In this document: piece by piece, positions 20,574 through 32,819 of the stretch
Numbering within the stretch: position 1 is the first letter of the stretch
How the letters are laid out: each line of letters begins with the position of its first letter
Origin: Branchipolynoe longqiensis
Taxonomy: Eukaryota; Annelida; Polychaeta; Phyllodocida; Polynoidae
DNA: 64,000 bases
Assembly (NCBI GenBank): GCA_030323885.1
Contig: CM059193.1
Coordinates: 78,767,447-78,831,446, forward strand
Direction of reading: 5' to 3'
The notes under the pieces: model-generated
The model's input: only the letters and a program-made list of their open reading frames with translations
Told to the model about the DNA's origin: nothing
Databases searched by the model: none
Translations under genes and position numbers: made by a program

Positions 20574-20668
20574 GATGCCGAATCGTTAGAGCCCAGGCTT
20601 CCCATGCGAAAGGTCGGGAGTTAAGGCAAACCAATGACTTATCAAATTGATACTTTAATTGTCGCTCC
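20574..20668 (+). mobile_element. SINE-B/C head joined to LINE sequence
   Basis: GCCGAATCGTTAGAGCCCAG, a worn B box and GCAAACCAATGACTTATCAA, then the family body breaks off and LINE-derived DNA begins at about 20656-20668. Confidence 0.6.
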
Positions 20669-21382
20669 ACAACTCAAGTGCCATCATCATTACCAACTCT
20701 CTGAATGCCATCAAAGAAATCACCCACCCAAATACCCGACACTCCCTTGCAGACGTGATCCTGATTATAATCTCCACCAGACATCAGGCACACCTCCAAA
20801 CAGTCCTGCTATGGGTTCCCTCCCATATAGGATTCTAGGGCAATGACCATGCCAACTGTGCCGCTCTAGCCAGTGCCAACCGAGCAGACGTGGAGATAGG
20901 CATCCCTCCCTTCATCACCAAACTGACCACCGCCGCTTCTCGAGCCACCACCAAACTCCGGGAATGTGGCACACAGAAGGAACAAGTATGGAACCCTTAT
21001 TCAAAAAGCTGGCTCTGGTAGACCCTGGTCAAGACTAACATCCCCCATCCAGTCGGCCTTCCTGCTTCCACCCAAGTCACTGTCAACTGCTTCAGGACTC
21101 GCTACCGCCATTGGATTGATGTCCCCAACCTCCAGCGCTGTCCATGCGGCACTAAGATCTTCAATGTGGCCCACATACTTGACTCATGTGGCGCCATCAA
21201 GAGATCTGCCATTAGTGGACTTCATGGAGGACTCTGACCGCCAACTCAGTGACAATACGGCCGCTCTGGCTATCCTCTCCAGGATTTACAAGTCATCCTG
21301 GAATGCACTTGCTCGCTTCTACTGCCAGAACACAGATATCATCAATGCTGTCGGTCCCCCAGACCCTGATGCCGAGGACTAG
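20656..21382 (+). pseudogene. LINE ORF2 3' relic (RNase H and C terminus)
   Basis: One frame reads an RNase H-like segment: ITNSLNAIKEI, then VLLWVPSHIGF, stop, GNDHANCAALA. WVPSHIG-x-GND-x-A is the last RNase H motif of LINEs of the I/Jockey/Ingi type. It continues to a Cys-rich end (RTRYRHWID, CPCGTKIFNVAHILDSCG). In-frame stops occur at 20836, 21019 and 21235. A frameshift near 21200 moves the final part (LVDFMEDSDRQL, ending VGPPDPDAED) to another frame that stops at 21380. The reverse transcriptase is absent. It is a dead 5'-truncated copy; the clade is uncertain. Confidence 0.7.
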
Positions 21383-21507
21383 CAGGCCCTACCTTGTCCC
21401 CATACCTGACTTGACACCATTACCAACTAACCACTAATTTTCACTAACAAGTAACAGGTAACCCCACCCACTGCCTAACTAATCCCATCCTCACTTCACT
21501 TCCTCGT

Positions 21508-21822
21508 CTGGCCTTGGCCGGGCTTACTGTGCATACTGGTGAATCTGGAGGGACTGAAGTTTGGATCCTGGTTGAGTCAAACCAATGACTTATAAAATAG
21601 GTACCTGTTGCGGCTTGGCGCTTGTCGTGATGAGGTCAGGACAGGGACTGGGTGCACAGTGTCAGGATAATGTGACTGGGTGGGACATTCAGGTCATGGT
21701 GCTGGCGGCCTGATTTCCCAGTCAGGCAGCACTATAAAGTTGCCATGAGCACATGCTGTCACAAGGCAGTGCACGTCCTGGTATGGCCTAGGGTCTTACT
21801 GGGGCGTAAAACTACACCAACC
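21508..21822 (+). mobile_element. SINE-B copy
   Basis: GGTTGAGTCAAACCAATGAC, AGTGTCAGGATAATGTGACT, CAGCACTATAAAGTTGCC and tail CTTACTGGGGCGTAAAACTA. The head is diverged. Confidence 0.8.
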
Positions 21823-22050
21823 ACCGAGCCTCCCATGGCCCTCTCAGAGGATTGTGGTTGGGCTCTTAGGCTGCCTTTTTCCCTCCTTTCCCCCTCAATT
21901 TCTCTGACCACTACCCATAGGAAGCCAACTCCCGACCACATGGGACCGCTTTTAGCGGTACCCATACAATGCTGCAGATATGCAGCCTTCAGCGCACCAA
22001 TGCGACTGAAAACTCCCCAAAAACAACTACCTTGCCTGGCACTCAGCATT

Positions 22051-22303
22051 AATATAAAATTCTGCTAATTTATGCAGCAGAATAAAGATTATTATGGTAA
22101 GATAAAGGCCATGAGGGCCCAGCGGCTACTGGATGTCATATCGGTTGAGCTCCCATCATCTTTTGTAGTTTAATGATTCTAATAACTGCAGTTGTTTAGG
22201 GTGGGTCCAGCTCTAGACATAGGGTGGGCCGCTGGCCCCTCATGGCCTCTATCTTACCATAATAATCCTTATTCTGCTGCATTAATTAGCAGAATGTTAT
22301 ATT
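22051..22303. mobile_element. MITE-S, foldback with ~70-bp TIRs
   Basis: Left arm AATATAAAATTCTGCTAATT and right arm AATTAGCAGAATGTTATATT are inverted copies. Pairing continues through TTATTATGGTAAGAT and GGCCATGAGGGCCCAGCGG. A partial third copy (ATGATGGTAATCAGGCCACG) follows directly at 22304-22345. Confidence 0.8.
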
Positions 22304-22639
22304 ATGATGGTAATCAGGCCACGAGGGCCAAGAACCAAGCAAACCCATGACGATATCTGTAGAACTACTTTTGTTCGAGCTAGTAAAAATCGATGATGCA
22401 ACATTGATGGAATGGAATTCGAAGTAAGTTGCCAGGGTGAGTACACATTGTACTCGCTCGATAATTCTCCATCCAAGGAATGCCGGACATTGCTGAAAGC
22501 GCTTATATCCAGGTCCCATGTACTATGTGGGTATACTCTGCATAAATGAGTTCATCATTGCACAAGTCTTTATGAGAGAAGTGTATTGGCCATGGCGGCA
22601 CATGCCTGGAATAATCCACCCACACAACAATGGGCAATC

Positions 22640-23100
22640 AAAAGCTTGGACCACTATAAAAGGTCCTTAAAGAAAACGTAATGCACAACCACCTACTGAA
22701 GGAACAATATCTTACCTGACCGTGGGTGCCCGCCCACTTGCTGTGTTCTGGCACAAAAAGCAAAAGACAGGCCAGAAAAGATGGTAGATATTACAAATAC
22801 GGAAACTAGCCATACTAAGTACTAAGGAAGTCGAAATGGCTATCACCATAGGGCGAAGTCCATCTGGGTATGTGTACTGGCACAAACCAAAGCAGAACCG
22901 GGCAGGCCACAGTCATGCATCCAATTTACCCTGAAATACAAAATGGCTAACCATACAACACAACCATCCCACCCAGTCGCAGTCCTGAAGGGTCCAGGTG
23001 TGTTCTGGCACACTGGTGTACTATCTAAGGACAGGGCTTGGGTGAAAGGATGATGTAACAAACCACAATCAGATGGGCTCCTCTCCCACAGGTCTGTAAG
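22640..23100. repeat. Degenerate internal repeats, class unknown
   Basis: Three diverged blocks of about 130-150 bp share GTGT(T/A)CTGGCACA and CAGGCCA(C/G)A. No coding domain is seen. The neighbouring 22346-22640 is unrecognised. Confidence 0.4.
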
Positions 23101-23154
23101 TCGTCTCCGTATATAATAGGCTAAGTTATCATATACAGGTTAGGAAAAAACTTT

Positions 23155-23345
23155 GAAAATTCAAAAAAAGATATATAGAAACTACTAACACCCAAAACCG
23201 CTAAAGGTTGGCCTGAGAAAGATCAGGTAAACACTCCTGAGTGCAGGACCAGACTAATCCAGGATCACAGCTGTCCAGCATTGAAAACAAGCACCCTCAC
23301 AGGAGCTTACACATTATAGGCAGAATAAAATACTTGTCACAAAAA
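23155..23345 (-). repeat. rep-3 copy
   Basis: Inverted relative of 38035-38220. Shared, reading the minus strand: TGTGTAAGCTCCTGTGAGGG, GTGCTTGTTTTCAATGCTGG, ACAGCTGTGA. Class unknown. Confidence 0.65.
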
Positions 23346-23673
23346 AAAAGAAAAAAAGTCTGACGGTGCTATTTTAAGACAACAGCTGACACTATGGTGG
23401 TAATGGGATATCGCGGTTCACTCGTGTGATGTACGTCCGAGAGTCGCCCCTGTTTCCGTCTGTCGAGTGTTCCTGTCCATAAAATCTTGGCGCTTCAATT
23501 GGCTTTTGGTGTCCGGTTTGTATCCTATCAACCAAGCAAAGTGGCTCAAGTTGTTGCCGCTGTAAGGCGATCCGAATCCCATTACCAACTAAGAGACAGG
23601 TCATGAAGAGAGGCTTCTGGAAAAGGAGTGCAGAAAGTGAGTCCTTACTCAGTCACATATCCTTGACATTGCA

Positions 23674-23997
23674 CTAACCACCACGCGGTGGCTGATTCGT
23701 GCTGCAGAAGGTCGGGAGTTCGAATCCCAGTCGAGTCAAACAGATGACTTATAACATTGATACTTGTGACTTCCTAGCCTGGTGCTCGGCATTAATAGGA
23801 TGGGGCAAGGAATGGTTTGCTCAATATCAGGATAATGTGATTGAGTGGGAAATTGGGTTATGGTGCTAGCGGCCTGGTCTCCAAGTGGGTCAGCACTATA
23901 AAGTTACCATGAGTGCGCACTGTCACAAGTCGGTACCCGTCCAGATGTGACCTTAGATGTTGCCAGGACGAAAAACTCCCAACGACCAACCAATCAA
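23674..23997 (+). mobile_element. SINE-B copy, near full length
   Basis: Head GCGGTGGCTGATTCGTGCTG, B box GTTCGAATCCC, body TCGAGTCAAACAGATGACTT, tail TGCCAGGACGAAAAACTCCC and CGACCAACCAATC. Confidence 0.85.
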
Positions 23998-24149
23998 ATT
24001 TCTGACGCTTTGCAACATCTGGCCGATGTCAGACTTCTGATATCTTACACTTCCGATCTATTCCGGTGTCGGAGTGATGCCCCTCTGTCGACTGGGGCCC
24101 CAACCTGCTGGATGCTCTGCTGCTGACTATTTCTACCCCTCCCCCGCCA

Positions 24150-24590
24150 CCTCATCATCATCATCATGCTGTCAGTCGCAATGCGACAAAGACTGCTTTT
24201 TATTTCTTAAGCGCCGCTATTTTGTGCGGTTGTGCATTTCATAAAAGCTGCTTGCAAAGTGTTGAAGTGCTGCTGGCTTTTGCAAGTTACTAGCAGCACT
24301 CTCTCGGGGAGCAAATAGAGGTCTCACACCGGCAAGAACACATCAAGACAGGCGCAAACTATTTGTCCCTGCAGTGGCTGGTCGGAAGATGTTGGGAGTT
24401 CCATTCATCACCGCCCTTAATGCTGCCACGGAAGCATGGTTTTCTGTTAGGGTTTGCTCCCTTAGCCTTTGGTTCTATCAAGTACCTGTACACCACAAGG
24501 CAGTGGTTTATAACTTTGCAAGGCAGGGGCGTCAAACTCCCTGAGGTATTTTAGCAGGTAAGTACTGCAATACCTGCATACCCCCGCCAC
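24150..24590 (+). repeat. rep-1, copy 1
   Basis: Starts at an ATC microsatellite, then GCTGTCAGTCGCAATGCGAC, ACTCTCTCGGGGAGCAAATA and GGGTTTGCTCCCTTAGCC. It is closely similar to 48190-48630. It is followed at once by rep-2, so the two may be parts of one element. Confidence 0.7.
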
Positions 24591-24604
24591 CTACTCATGC
24601 ACAT

Positions 24605-25035
24605 ACCCTACACACTTGCTGTCCGGTCTCCACTTCATCCACACATCTTCTATCATCCCTCAGCCGCCAGTCTCCTCTTCTGGTTTGATCTAAAAAAAAT
24701 ATTGCAGGGGGAGGCCATCCTGTTTTTCACTTTCTACCACCCTTTGTGTCTCTGGCTCGCCGACTGGTCACCACAGAGCTAGGACTCAACTCTCTACACT
24801 TCTCTTTCTTCAATCCTACTCAGTCTTTTTTTTCTCCCAGGCTTACTTCTCCTGATCGAAGGAGTTGTTTGCTTGGGTGGGGCCCTTTTCCTTTTCACTG
24901 TTTCTCTGTGCTCTTTTGCTGCGGATCTCGTATTTCCCCTTCCTCCCTCTCTAACCCTCTGGTGCGCAGACTCTAGTGCTTTGACTGCGTTACCCCTAGA
25001 ACTTTATACTTCAGCCAAAATAGGACCGATTTATT
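24605..25035 (+). repeat. rep-2, copy 2
   Basis: ACACTTGCTGTCCGGTCTCC to CCCCTAGAACTTTATACTTC. Matches 7180-7620 throughout and directly follows rep-1. Confidence 0.7.
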
Positions 25036-25796
25036 ATGTATAAATTGACTTTGGTTTTACTCGAATGAACTAATTTTGGAGATATTTCAGGTGAAACTAT
25101 GTTGTAGTAATAATTAAACCGAACTACCAACATTATGACACGTAATTAATTATGCTAGTGAAGATAATAGAAGGTTCTAATTCATTAGATTTCTCTCTTC
25201 GCAATGTCAGTCTCTGAAACTGGGCACCCCATAATTGGTTTCCACATTATGGTGGTGATAATTAATCCATTATATTTGTAGTAGCAACTCAATTATTGTT
25301 GCCTCTGTGTGTTAAATATGTTAGCAATACTACATATTTTTAATCTATCCCACAAAATGTATCAAAAGCATACTTGTATGATTTTGTACTAAAGGGAAAA
25401 TATGAAAAATTACACATGTAACTTTTGATCAACTTTTTTTCTTGTAGGGCACAATCTTGTTTGACTGTGATAAATTAAATCTTGTTTGAATGTGTTTTAT
25501 AATGTCGAAATGACATTCTGGAGGTGGGTTTGATTTTCTATGTTACATGAGTGATATTAACATATTGCTCAGTTTGTAAAAGATCAACATCAAAAAGTGA
25601 AATAGCTTTTTTCCCACTCTGACATATGCACAACATGTAAACCTGCATTCATATGAACATGGATTCGGCTAATATCTGGAGGGTTTTCACCTTTGAGTTC
25701 CAGGTTGCGCATTAGTGCCCAGTTTCAGAGAATGACCCATATATACAAAACTACCAATGACATGTACCTTATTTCCACTGTCCGCAGTGACTGTCC
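25036..25796. other. No gene; AT-rich unique DNA
   Basis: Low-GC sequence without ORFs of note or recognised repeats. Confidence 0.6.
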
Positions 25797-26132
25797 GCAG
25801 TGGCCAAATCGGTACAGCGCAGGCCTCGCGTGCGGAGAGATCGGGTGTTCAGGTCCCAGTCGAGTCACAAACCAATGACTTCTATCAAATTTATACTTGT
25901 TGCTTCCTAGCCTGGCACTCGGCATTAATAAGATAAGGATGGGCTGATTAGCTCAGTGTCAGGATAATGTGACTGAGTTGGATATCGAGTCATCGTGCCA
26001 GCAGCCCGATTTCCAAGTGGATCAACACTATAAAGTTAGCAGGAAGGGTGCACTGTCACACGTCGGTACTCATCCTGATATGATCTTAGATATTAGCAGG
26101 ATGTAAAACTGCAACAAACAACCAACCAACTC
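25797..26132 (+). mobile_element. SINE-B copy, full length
   Basis: Head AGTGGCCAAATCGGTACAGC through B-box-like GGTGTTCAGGTCCC, body GTGTCAGGATAATGTGACTG, and tail AACTGCAACAAACAACCAAC. Confidence 0.85.
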
Positions 26133-26320
26133 GACTGTCCGCTGTATAAATATAAGCCTAACCGTCACTCTCACAGACATCTGAGCGTCTGCTGGCATGA
26201 CCTTGACCCACTTCAGCGGAAGTAAAGCCAGCTAAATGTAGCCGACCCGCCCGCTATGTTGGTGTGTCGCTGGCTATTAGGACAGCAGTGACACCTTGTG
26301 GAAACATTTCACAACACCTA

Positions 26321-26680
26321 CGCCATAGTCCGATACAAGCATCAAATTTTCAAGACCAAAACAATCATCTATATTTTTATTGTACATATATCTAACTCAA
26401 ATACTGATGCATTTATTAAGCATTTGTTATCACATAAAAGGGAATTCTGAGAGAATTGATTATAATATGTTTCTGCTGAAGCCCATCGTGTCAGAGCTTT
26501 GGCGTGCTTGCTAACATTAATTTAGCATGTTTGCACTTCAAAAATCTCACTTCAAATATCTAAGGTTAGTCATTTTAAATGAAAGTTACTTCAACCTAAA
26601 GTAATCTACATCTACATTATACTCATATATTTATTTCAGATAATGACCGACTCAAAACCATCAGACTATGCAACTTTAAT
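26321..26680. mobile_element. MITE-R copy 2
   Basis: Ends CGCCATAGTCCGATACAAGC and CATCAGACTATGCAACTTTAA. The body matches 11198-11513 with extra sequence (TTTCTGCTGAAGCCCATCG). Confidence 0.7.
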
Positions 26681-27559
26681 TAGGACCGCTGAACATTACT
26701 TGCTCATTTGTACTGAACCTCGTTCATAGAAAACCCTATTTGTAGAAACCATGCAAAGATTGATTCAGGCGAGCGCAGCCATATTATATACGGCATATAA
26801 GGGATGTATAAATAACACAAGATTCTACAGATTATTATTTCCATGTACCCGCTATATATATACGCCCTATGTACTTGTATATGGGGGTGTAAGTGGGCCG
26901 CGTGTTCCTTCCTGGGTTTAATAATTGAACATGTTATAATTAACATTGGTAATTCGGACACGAGACTGGACAGACGATAACATTAACAAATATGACACTG
27001 TGGCGCCACCTCCCCGCTCCAACCCGAACTAACTGCGACTGCCAGCGGCCACCGCTGATATGGTGGCGCTATCTGAAGGAATCTCTCTCCTCACCCATTC
27101 ACACGATAGGTGGCCGAACCAGATCAAATTTCCCGCCATTTTGGTCATGTGACCTAATGGCCTTTTGTAATCCGCGCACAACCGTCACAGCCGCCATCTT
27201 CACACCATCCAGCTTTCTTCGCCCACCCACCCACACCGCTAGATAAAAGTGCCCCCATAGGGTTGAGGGTTTGAGTCCCGCCCGATTCAAACCAACAGCA
27301 TGGGTTACGAAGAAGAAGCAGATCGACAGCTGTTCCGGTTGAGTGACTCATATGTATTGCTCTCATGAATTATTCATATACACTGTACTGATGATATACC
27401 TATATATGTAAATTAAAGCCCATTGTACCTAATGCTGTCTTGTGTCATGAATTAGTATTACTGATTATTATTTTGCAACACTAGCATTGCTCATATTGTC
27501 CCTATGGTGTGTCACTTCTTACAAAGACTAACCAGCTAGTCGGCGCTGCATCGCCTTGA
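26681..27559. other. No gene recognised
   Basis: Mixed DNA with GC-rich patches around 26997-27250, including CACTGTGGCGCCACCTCC at 26997. Short ORFs on both strands lack domains. AT-rich from 27350. Confidence 0.5.
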
Positions 27560-27880
27560 ATATACACTTGCTATCCGGACCGCACTTCGTCCACACCTCT
27601 CTCCATTTCCTCTCCGCTGGCCTTGCTCCTCCTTGATATGTCTGAAAAGAGTTCCAGGAGGGGTAGCCCGCCGGCATTTCACTTTCTACTCTTACTCTGT
27701 CCGTGTCTTTGGCTTGCCGGCTGGTCACCATAGAGCAAATAGACATGGTCCATTGACTCAACTCTCCTCATTTCTCTTTCATAGACTCTACCCTTTTTTT
27801 TTTCTCCCAGGCACACTCCTCTCCCTGACCAGGGGAGTTGTGTGCTTAGGTGGGGCCCTCTCGCTTTGTTCCTGTTGCTG
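27560..27880 (+). repeat. rep-2, copy 3 (diverged)
   Basis: ACACTTGCTATCCGGACCGC, TGGCTTGCCGGCTGGTCACC, then TGTGCTTAGGTGGGGCCCTC. From here to about 28195 a frame stays open for 114 codons but shows no domain. Confidence 0.6.
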
Positions 27881-28084
27881 GAACCACCGCTGCACCCATC
27901 TTTACCCACCCTTCCTCGAAGCCCTTGCTGCTGTCTGCTGGATACAAGTGCTCAACTACTGCCGGACCGAAGAGATTCGGGGCCGCTCCAACGGTTCGCC
28001 GTTACAACATTGTAAATATGTCCCCAGCTTCTACAACCGCCCCTACTGAAGATTCATCTTCAACCAAAGATTGGGCCGATTTAT

Positions 28085-29854
28085 CAGAGCCTCTCTATAA
28101 TGTTGCAGTTCTGCAACCACTAATCGTCGAAAGGTTACAAACCACCCCAAGCCTTGAATATATATGTTGGACTTGTGGTGTCCATTTGTACTGAGTGCGA
28201 TCCGCCAGGTGGCGCTTTGATCGCGATATATAGGCTCATCGCGTGCGGAGATAGCCTCTCTCACACTACACGCAGTATCTGACCCACAGATTTCTTCTTT
28301 ATTTTGATTTGGTTGGGCGGTTGTGCCCAGCCAGACACGGTATTTTTCATTTCAATAAACAGTATTACCCACATTGGTTCTTCATTGTCGCTCAGTGGCC
28401 TTAGTTATTACGTAAAGGCGAACACAGTAGTTAGATTGGGTACGTACTCTAGCTGGCCTCTGAAGACCATCCTTTTTTATTAAACTAAAACTTTTAAAGC
28501 TAGAGCTCCAGACCAAATGGGACGCCTGGAGGGAAAAACCATTGGACACTGGAACCCGGAGGTGCAAGCCGCCTTAATGCAGAAACACCAGGTCTCCAGA
28601 TGCCTGCAACTACCCCCACCCACTGTCCAGCAGGTAAGCTTGGAGGTTACGGGTTTGATCCCACACACACAAATGCAATTGACATAAAGGTTCCATAATA
28701 ATAATATTTGTATAAATACTTTATACAACACATATATAAGGTATGCTACAGAGACACACAATCACTGACAAAGGTGCCACGTCCGTTTTCCTTACAATGT
28801 TTGTCTGGCTGGGAAATTCCCTGCCCATAAACATCTAGATAAAAAGAATCCCGGTGGTACCAGTGGCAGTGAGAATCGAGCATCGGGAGGCTACCTACTG
28901 GCTCCCCGCTCACTCTACATGCATTTATTTCAATATATGTAATATATATACTGTTTTTGTCCCAACAGAAGCATGCTACCCAATAGAAGCACACCTCCCA
29001 TTTCAAGATTGAAAGCACACACAAATTTACGATCACATGCAGACTGAATGCACATAAAGTAAGACAATCCCACTTTATTTCAGAGGCATGACAACAACAA
29101 ATCCATGAAATTCTTTAACTTTGAATAGACGCACATCCATGTGGCTGCATTTGCGCAGTGTGTGTCTATTGGGACATATACAGTATATATATATTATATA
29201 TATGTGTGTGCTCTTTAATCTATCATGTGAATATAAAGAAGGACATTAACTCTCTTCAGTTGGCTCTATTATTACATACCATTTATCTCGGCTCTACTGC
29301 ATGCTGCATGTAGTTCCAGATTCGGCCACACCGGAGCCACTAGTCATAGGCTTGGATTTAGACTTGGATGCCAGATGTGTCGTTATCGACTCCAGACCCA
29401 CTTGGACGGTCAATCTTTAACTAACAATAATTGCTGGAGTCACGGTGATGGTTTTCCTAACTATAAACCTGTGGCTAGTTGCGTTTACGTAATTTCGACA
29501 GTGCAAGCCATAACCAAAATCATTATCTGTCAGTAGCTGCATAAATTTGTTGTTTTCTTTATCAGTGAGGCTAATCATATCGCCACATACTACATCTTTA
29601 CTCAACCCACATGTTGTCTTCAATATTCTGAATGAATTCTTTATATTAGTTATTATTTATATTAGTATATAATAATTATATTAGTATATATATATGCTGC
29701 TATATTGCTAGTATGTATATAATGTAACTCATATAAGCTTACATATATCCTCCGGTGCAACTGACAGCATGTGACCGGTGGCACCGCCACTGGTTCTCCT
29801 CATTTGTGAGGGAGGAGGCAGAATACAGAATAATTGATACGATATGAAATAAGT
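28085..29854. other. No gene established
   Basis: An AATAAA lies at about 28353. One frame at about 28493-28632 stays open (reading PDQMGRLEGKTIGHWNPEVQ) and ends at a donor-like CAG/GTAAGC; it could be a stray exon or transposon coding. CCAGGTGGCGC (28205-28215) contains the insect CTCF core. 28650-29854 is AT-rich with no feature I can name. Confidence 0.4.
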
Positions 29855-29915
29855 AATTCCCTTCCATGCCTTTATACTCGCATAATACGCTATACATCAC
29901 ATATATAGGGTAACA
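29855..29915 (+). repeat. rep-G fragment
   Basis: AATTCCCTTCCATGCCTTTA then ACTCGCATAATACGC and ATACATCACATATA, as in 10510-10570. Confidence 0.55.
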
Positions 29916-30055
29916 TCGAAAGGGATCTGGAAAGTGAATAACAACAAACCCGGGTGAATAGTATGCTACCAAATACAAGTATGACACTTGACAGTCACAT
30001 GTTGCATATATTGGTTCATCTTGGAATTCAATCACCGGGGATTCTATTTCTAAAC

Positions 30056-30195
30056 CCTTGGACTGGATGGCGAAGTGCATCCGGCACCGCTCCCCATGTG
30101 AGAGGTCGTGGGTTCGACCCTGGCTGGAGTCAAGTCAAAGACTTAGGGACAAATATATATATATACTTGGCATTATCTAGATTTGTGCTCGGCAC
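30056..30195 (+). mobile_element. SINE-C/B head, truncated
   Basis: GGACTGGATGGCGAAGTGCA, B box GGTTCGACCCT, AGTCAAAGACTTAGGG, then TTGTGCTCGGCA, where it is cut by the next element. Confidence 0.6.
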
Positions 30196-30416
30196 ATAGT
30201 ATAGTTATACGAATCTTACCTGGGTACAGATGATGGATAACTGGTGTTTTCCTGAGGTACTAGCCTCGGATAGTCGTGGGTCAGGGAGAAGGAAGCACAT
30301 CCAGATCCAGAAATCTTTGACATACTTTATTGGATAAAAAATTATCTTAACTATTTATGGATACTATTGTGTTTTCGTTTTGGTTCCAGAGAAACGTGAT
30401 AGTTGTGGTAGCAGTT
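30196..30416 (+). mobile_element. Terminal fragment of the DIRS-associated palindrome
   Basis: ATAGTTATACGAATCTTACC, GATGATGGATAACTG, CGGATAGTCGTGGGTCAGGG, AAGGAAGCACATCCAGATCC, then AACGTGATAGTTGTGG. This follows, in order, the right arm and spacer of 58256-58575 read on the minus strand. No coding sequence accompanies it. Confidence 0.6.
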
Positions 30417-31490
30417 TGGAGAGCTTACCTCGTTCGGATGATGCTGGTCATTTGAGGTCCCCTTCAATTTTCATGGTCGAATTTTATAGAGGATAATGTA
30501 GTGAAATGACATAAATGACCATGGAATAATGAGTTTGGGCTAGTTTGACTATTAGAACATATCATAGGAAAGGACAAAATTATATTAAGATCCCAGGTTA
30601 GTGTCTGGATATTTAGTTTGGGAACTAATTTGTAAAACAACATATAAATATTAGTGCTTTATGGTCATGGACCAGGTTCCCTGTGTTAGTTACTGTGTTG
30701 CTATAACCAAACACCCACAGCACAATAGGGGTACCTCCAGTCAGCCATACACACCCTTTACACCCCTTCATATGCAGTGACCAGCTTACTGGGGGTTGGG
30801 GTTAGTTCAGAGAGGGAGAACAGTGAACATGGCAGATTAGGTTTATTAGCTGTATTAGTACCTATATTTTTTTTCAATTATTATTTTCACTATTATTATC
30901 ACCATTATGATTATTATCATTATAATTATACTTATTTACATCATTCTTATTAATGTCAGTATTAATAAAAAATCATTATTATTGTCGTTAATATCAGTGT
31001 TATTGTCATTATTATTCTCATTACATTGTCATTATAATTGACATTATTATTACCGTTATTATTACCACATTATATTACAGTTTAACTAGACTTACATGTA
31101 AGGTGAAGCATTACTTAGATTCTTATCATTGGCATACATATATATATACATATATGTGCATATGTATGTGTACACATAGATGCATATGTATATAAATGGT
31201 TAGGGAGACATTTTTAACACATTAAAAGAGTCCTGTTGTGTCCTACCCCCTCTCCCCTTGTGGGGTGGGGGGTGGGGGGCGTGGCGGGGGCTTGAAAACC
31301 CGAGTCACATGAGACAGAGGTGACAGTGTCAGAGACCACCACCACCCCCAGCCCAACTCCATCCGACGAGGCGAATCAAATGCAATGCAAGCGATTAGGA
31401 CCCCCCACCCCCATCCCACTGTGTGGGGGGCATTAAACTAGAAACACACAGGACGCGGGCATCACGCGGGCGGGCGGCATGTGGTATTCA
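30417..31490. other. No gene; ATT-rich tract
   Basis: AT-rich DNA. 30870-31080 is TTATTAT/CATTATTA simple sequence. A short G/C patch at 31250-31300 holds GGGGTGGGGGGTGGGGGGC. Confidence 0.7.
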
Positions 31491-32806
31491 TCATACCCTA
31501 CCTCACCTTACCCGACTCGACCGAACCCGACTCGAGCAAACCCGACTCAACTGAACCTGACTCGACCAAACCCGACTTGACCGTACCTAACTCCTTATCC
31601 GACTCGACCTTACCAGACTCGACCGTACCCGACTCGACCTTATCCGACTCAAACTTACCCGACTCGACCTTATCCGACTCGACCTTACCCGACTCGACCT
31701 TAATCGACTCGACCGTACCCAACTCCTTACCCAACTCGACCTTACCAGACTCGACCTTACCCAACTCGACCTTATCCGACTCCACCTTACCTGACTTGAG
31801 CCAACTCGACTTTACCCAACTAGACTATACCTGACTCGACTCTACCCTACTCGACTTTACCCGACTCTACTTTACCCGACCCTAATTTACCCGACTCTAC
31901 TCTATGCAACTCTACTTTGCGCAACTCTACTTTATATGACTCTACTCTATACAACTCTACTTTACCTGACTCTACTTTACCTGACTCTACTTCTCCCGAC
32001 TCTACTTCACCTGACTCTACTTCACCCACCTCTACTTCATTAACTTCACTTGACCTGACTTCGCTTGACCTGACCTCACTCTAGCCAACTCAACTTTACC
32101 CAACTCGACTATACCCGACTCGACTTTAACCGGCTCTATTTTACTAGACTCTACTTTACCCAACTCGACTTCACCCAAATCTTCTTTATACTAATCTACT
32201 TTACCTGACTCTACTTTACTTGACTCTACTTTACCCAACTCTACTTTACCCTACTCTACTTTACCCTACTCTACTTTACCCTACTCTACTTTACCTGACT
32301 CTACTTTACCCAAATCTTCTTTATACTAGTCTACTTTACCTGACTCCACTTTACTTGACTCTACTTTACCCAACTGTACTTTACCCTACTCTACTTTACC
32401 CGACTCTACTTTTCCCGACTCTGCTTTTCCCGACTCTACTTGTCCCGACTATGCATTTCCCGACTCTGCTTTACCTGACTCTACTTTTCCCAGCTCTACT
32501 TCACTTTACTGTACCTGACCATTACCCAACCTGACTTTACCTGACCTGACTTTACCCGACCTGACTTTACCCGACCTAACTTTACCAAACCTGACATTAC
32601 CCTACCTGACTTTACTCTAACTGACTTTACCAGACCTAGCTTTACCCGACCTAACTTTACCCGACCTCGCTTTACCCGACTTCACTTCACCACGTATGAC
32701 TTACCCGACCCATCTTTACCCGACCCGACTTTAACTGACTCCACTTTACCTGACTCCACTTTACTGGACTCCACTTTACACAACTCTACTTTACACTACT
32801 CTACCC
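31491..32806. repeat. 15-bp satellite (ACTCTACTTTACCCG)n
   Basis: About 85 units. The first third is mostly ACTCGACCTTACCCG and the rest ACTCTACTTTACCCG and variants. As 15 is divisible by three, frames stay open on both strands and translate as pentapeptide repeats (for example PDSTL). These are not genes. Confidence 0.9.
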
Positions 32807-32819
32807 CACAAAAGTACTT

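Noticed and set aside
27850..28194. 114-codon ORF after rep-2 copy 3 as a LINE ORF1
   Set aside because: No zinc knuckle, coiled coil or other ORF1 feature, and the other rep-2 copies have no matching frame.
31481..32534. Repetitive proteins (PDSTL-type, YPTLL-type, ESGKV-type)
   Set aside because: A 15-bp satellite keeps every frame open on both strands.
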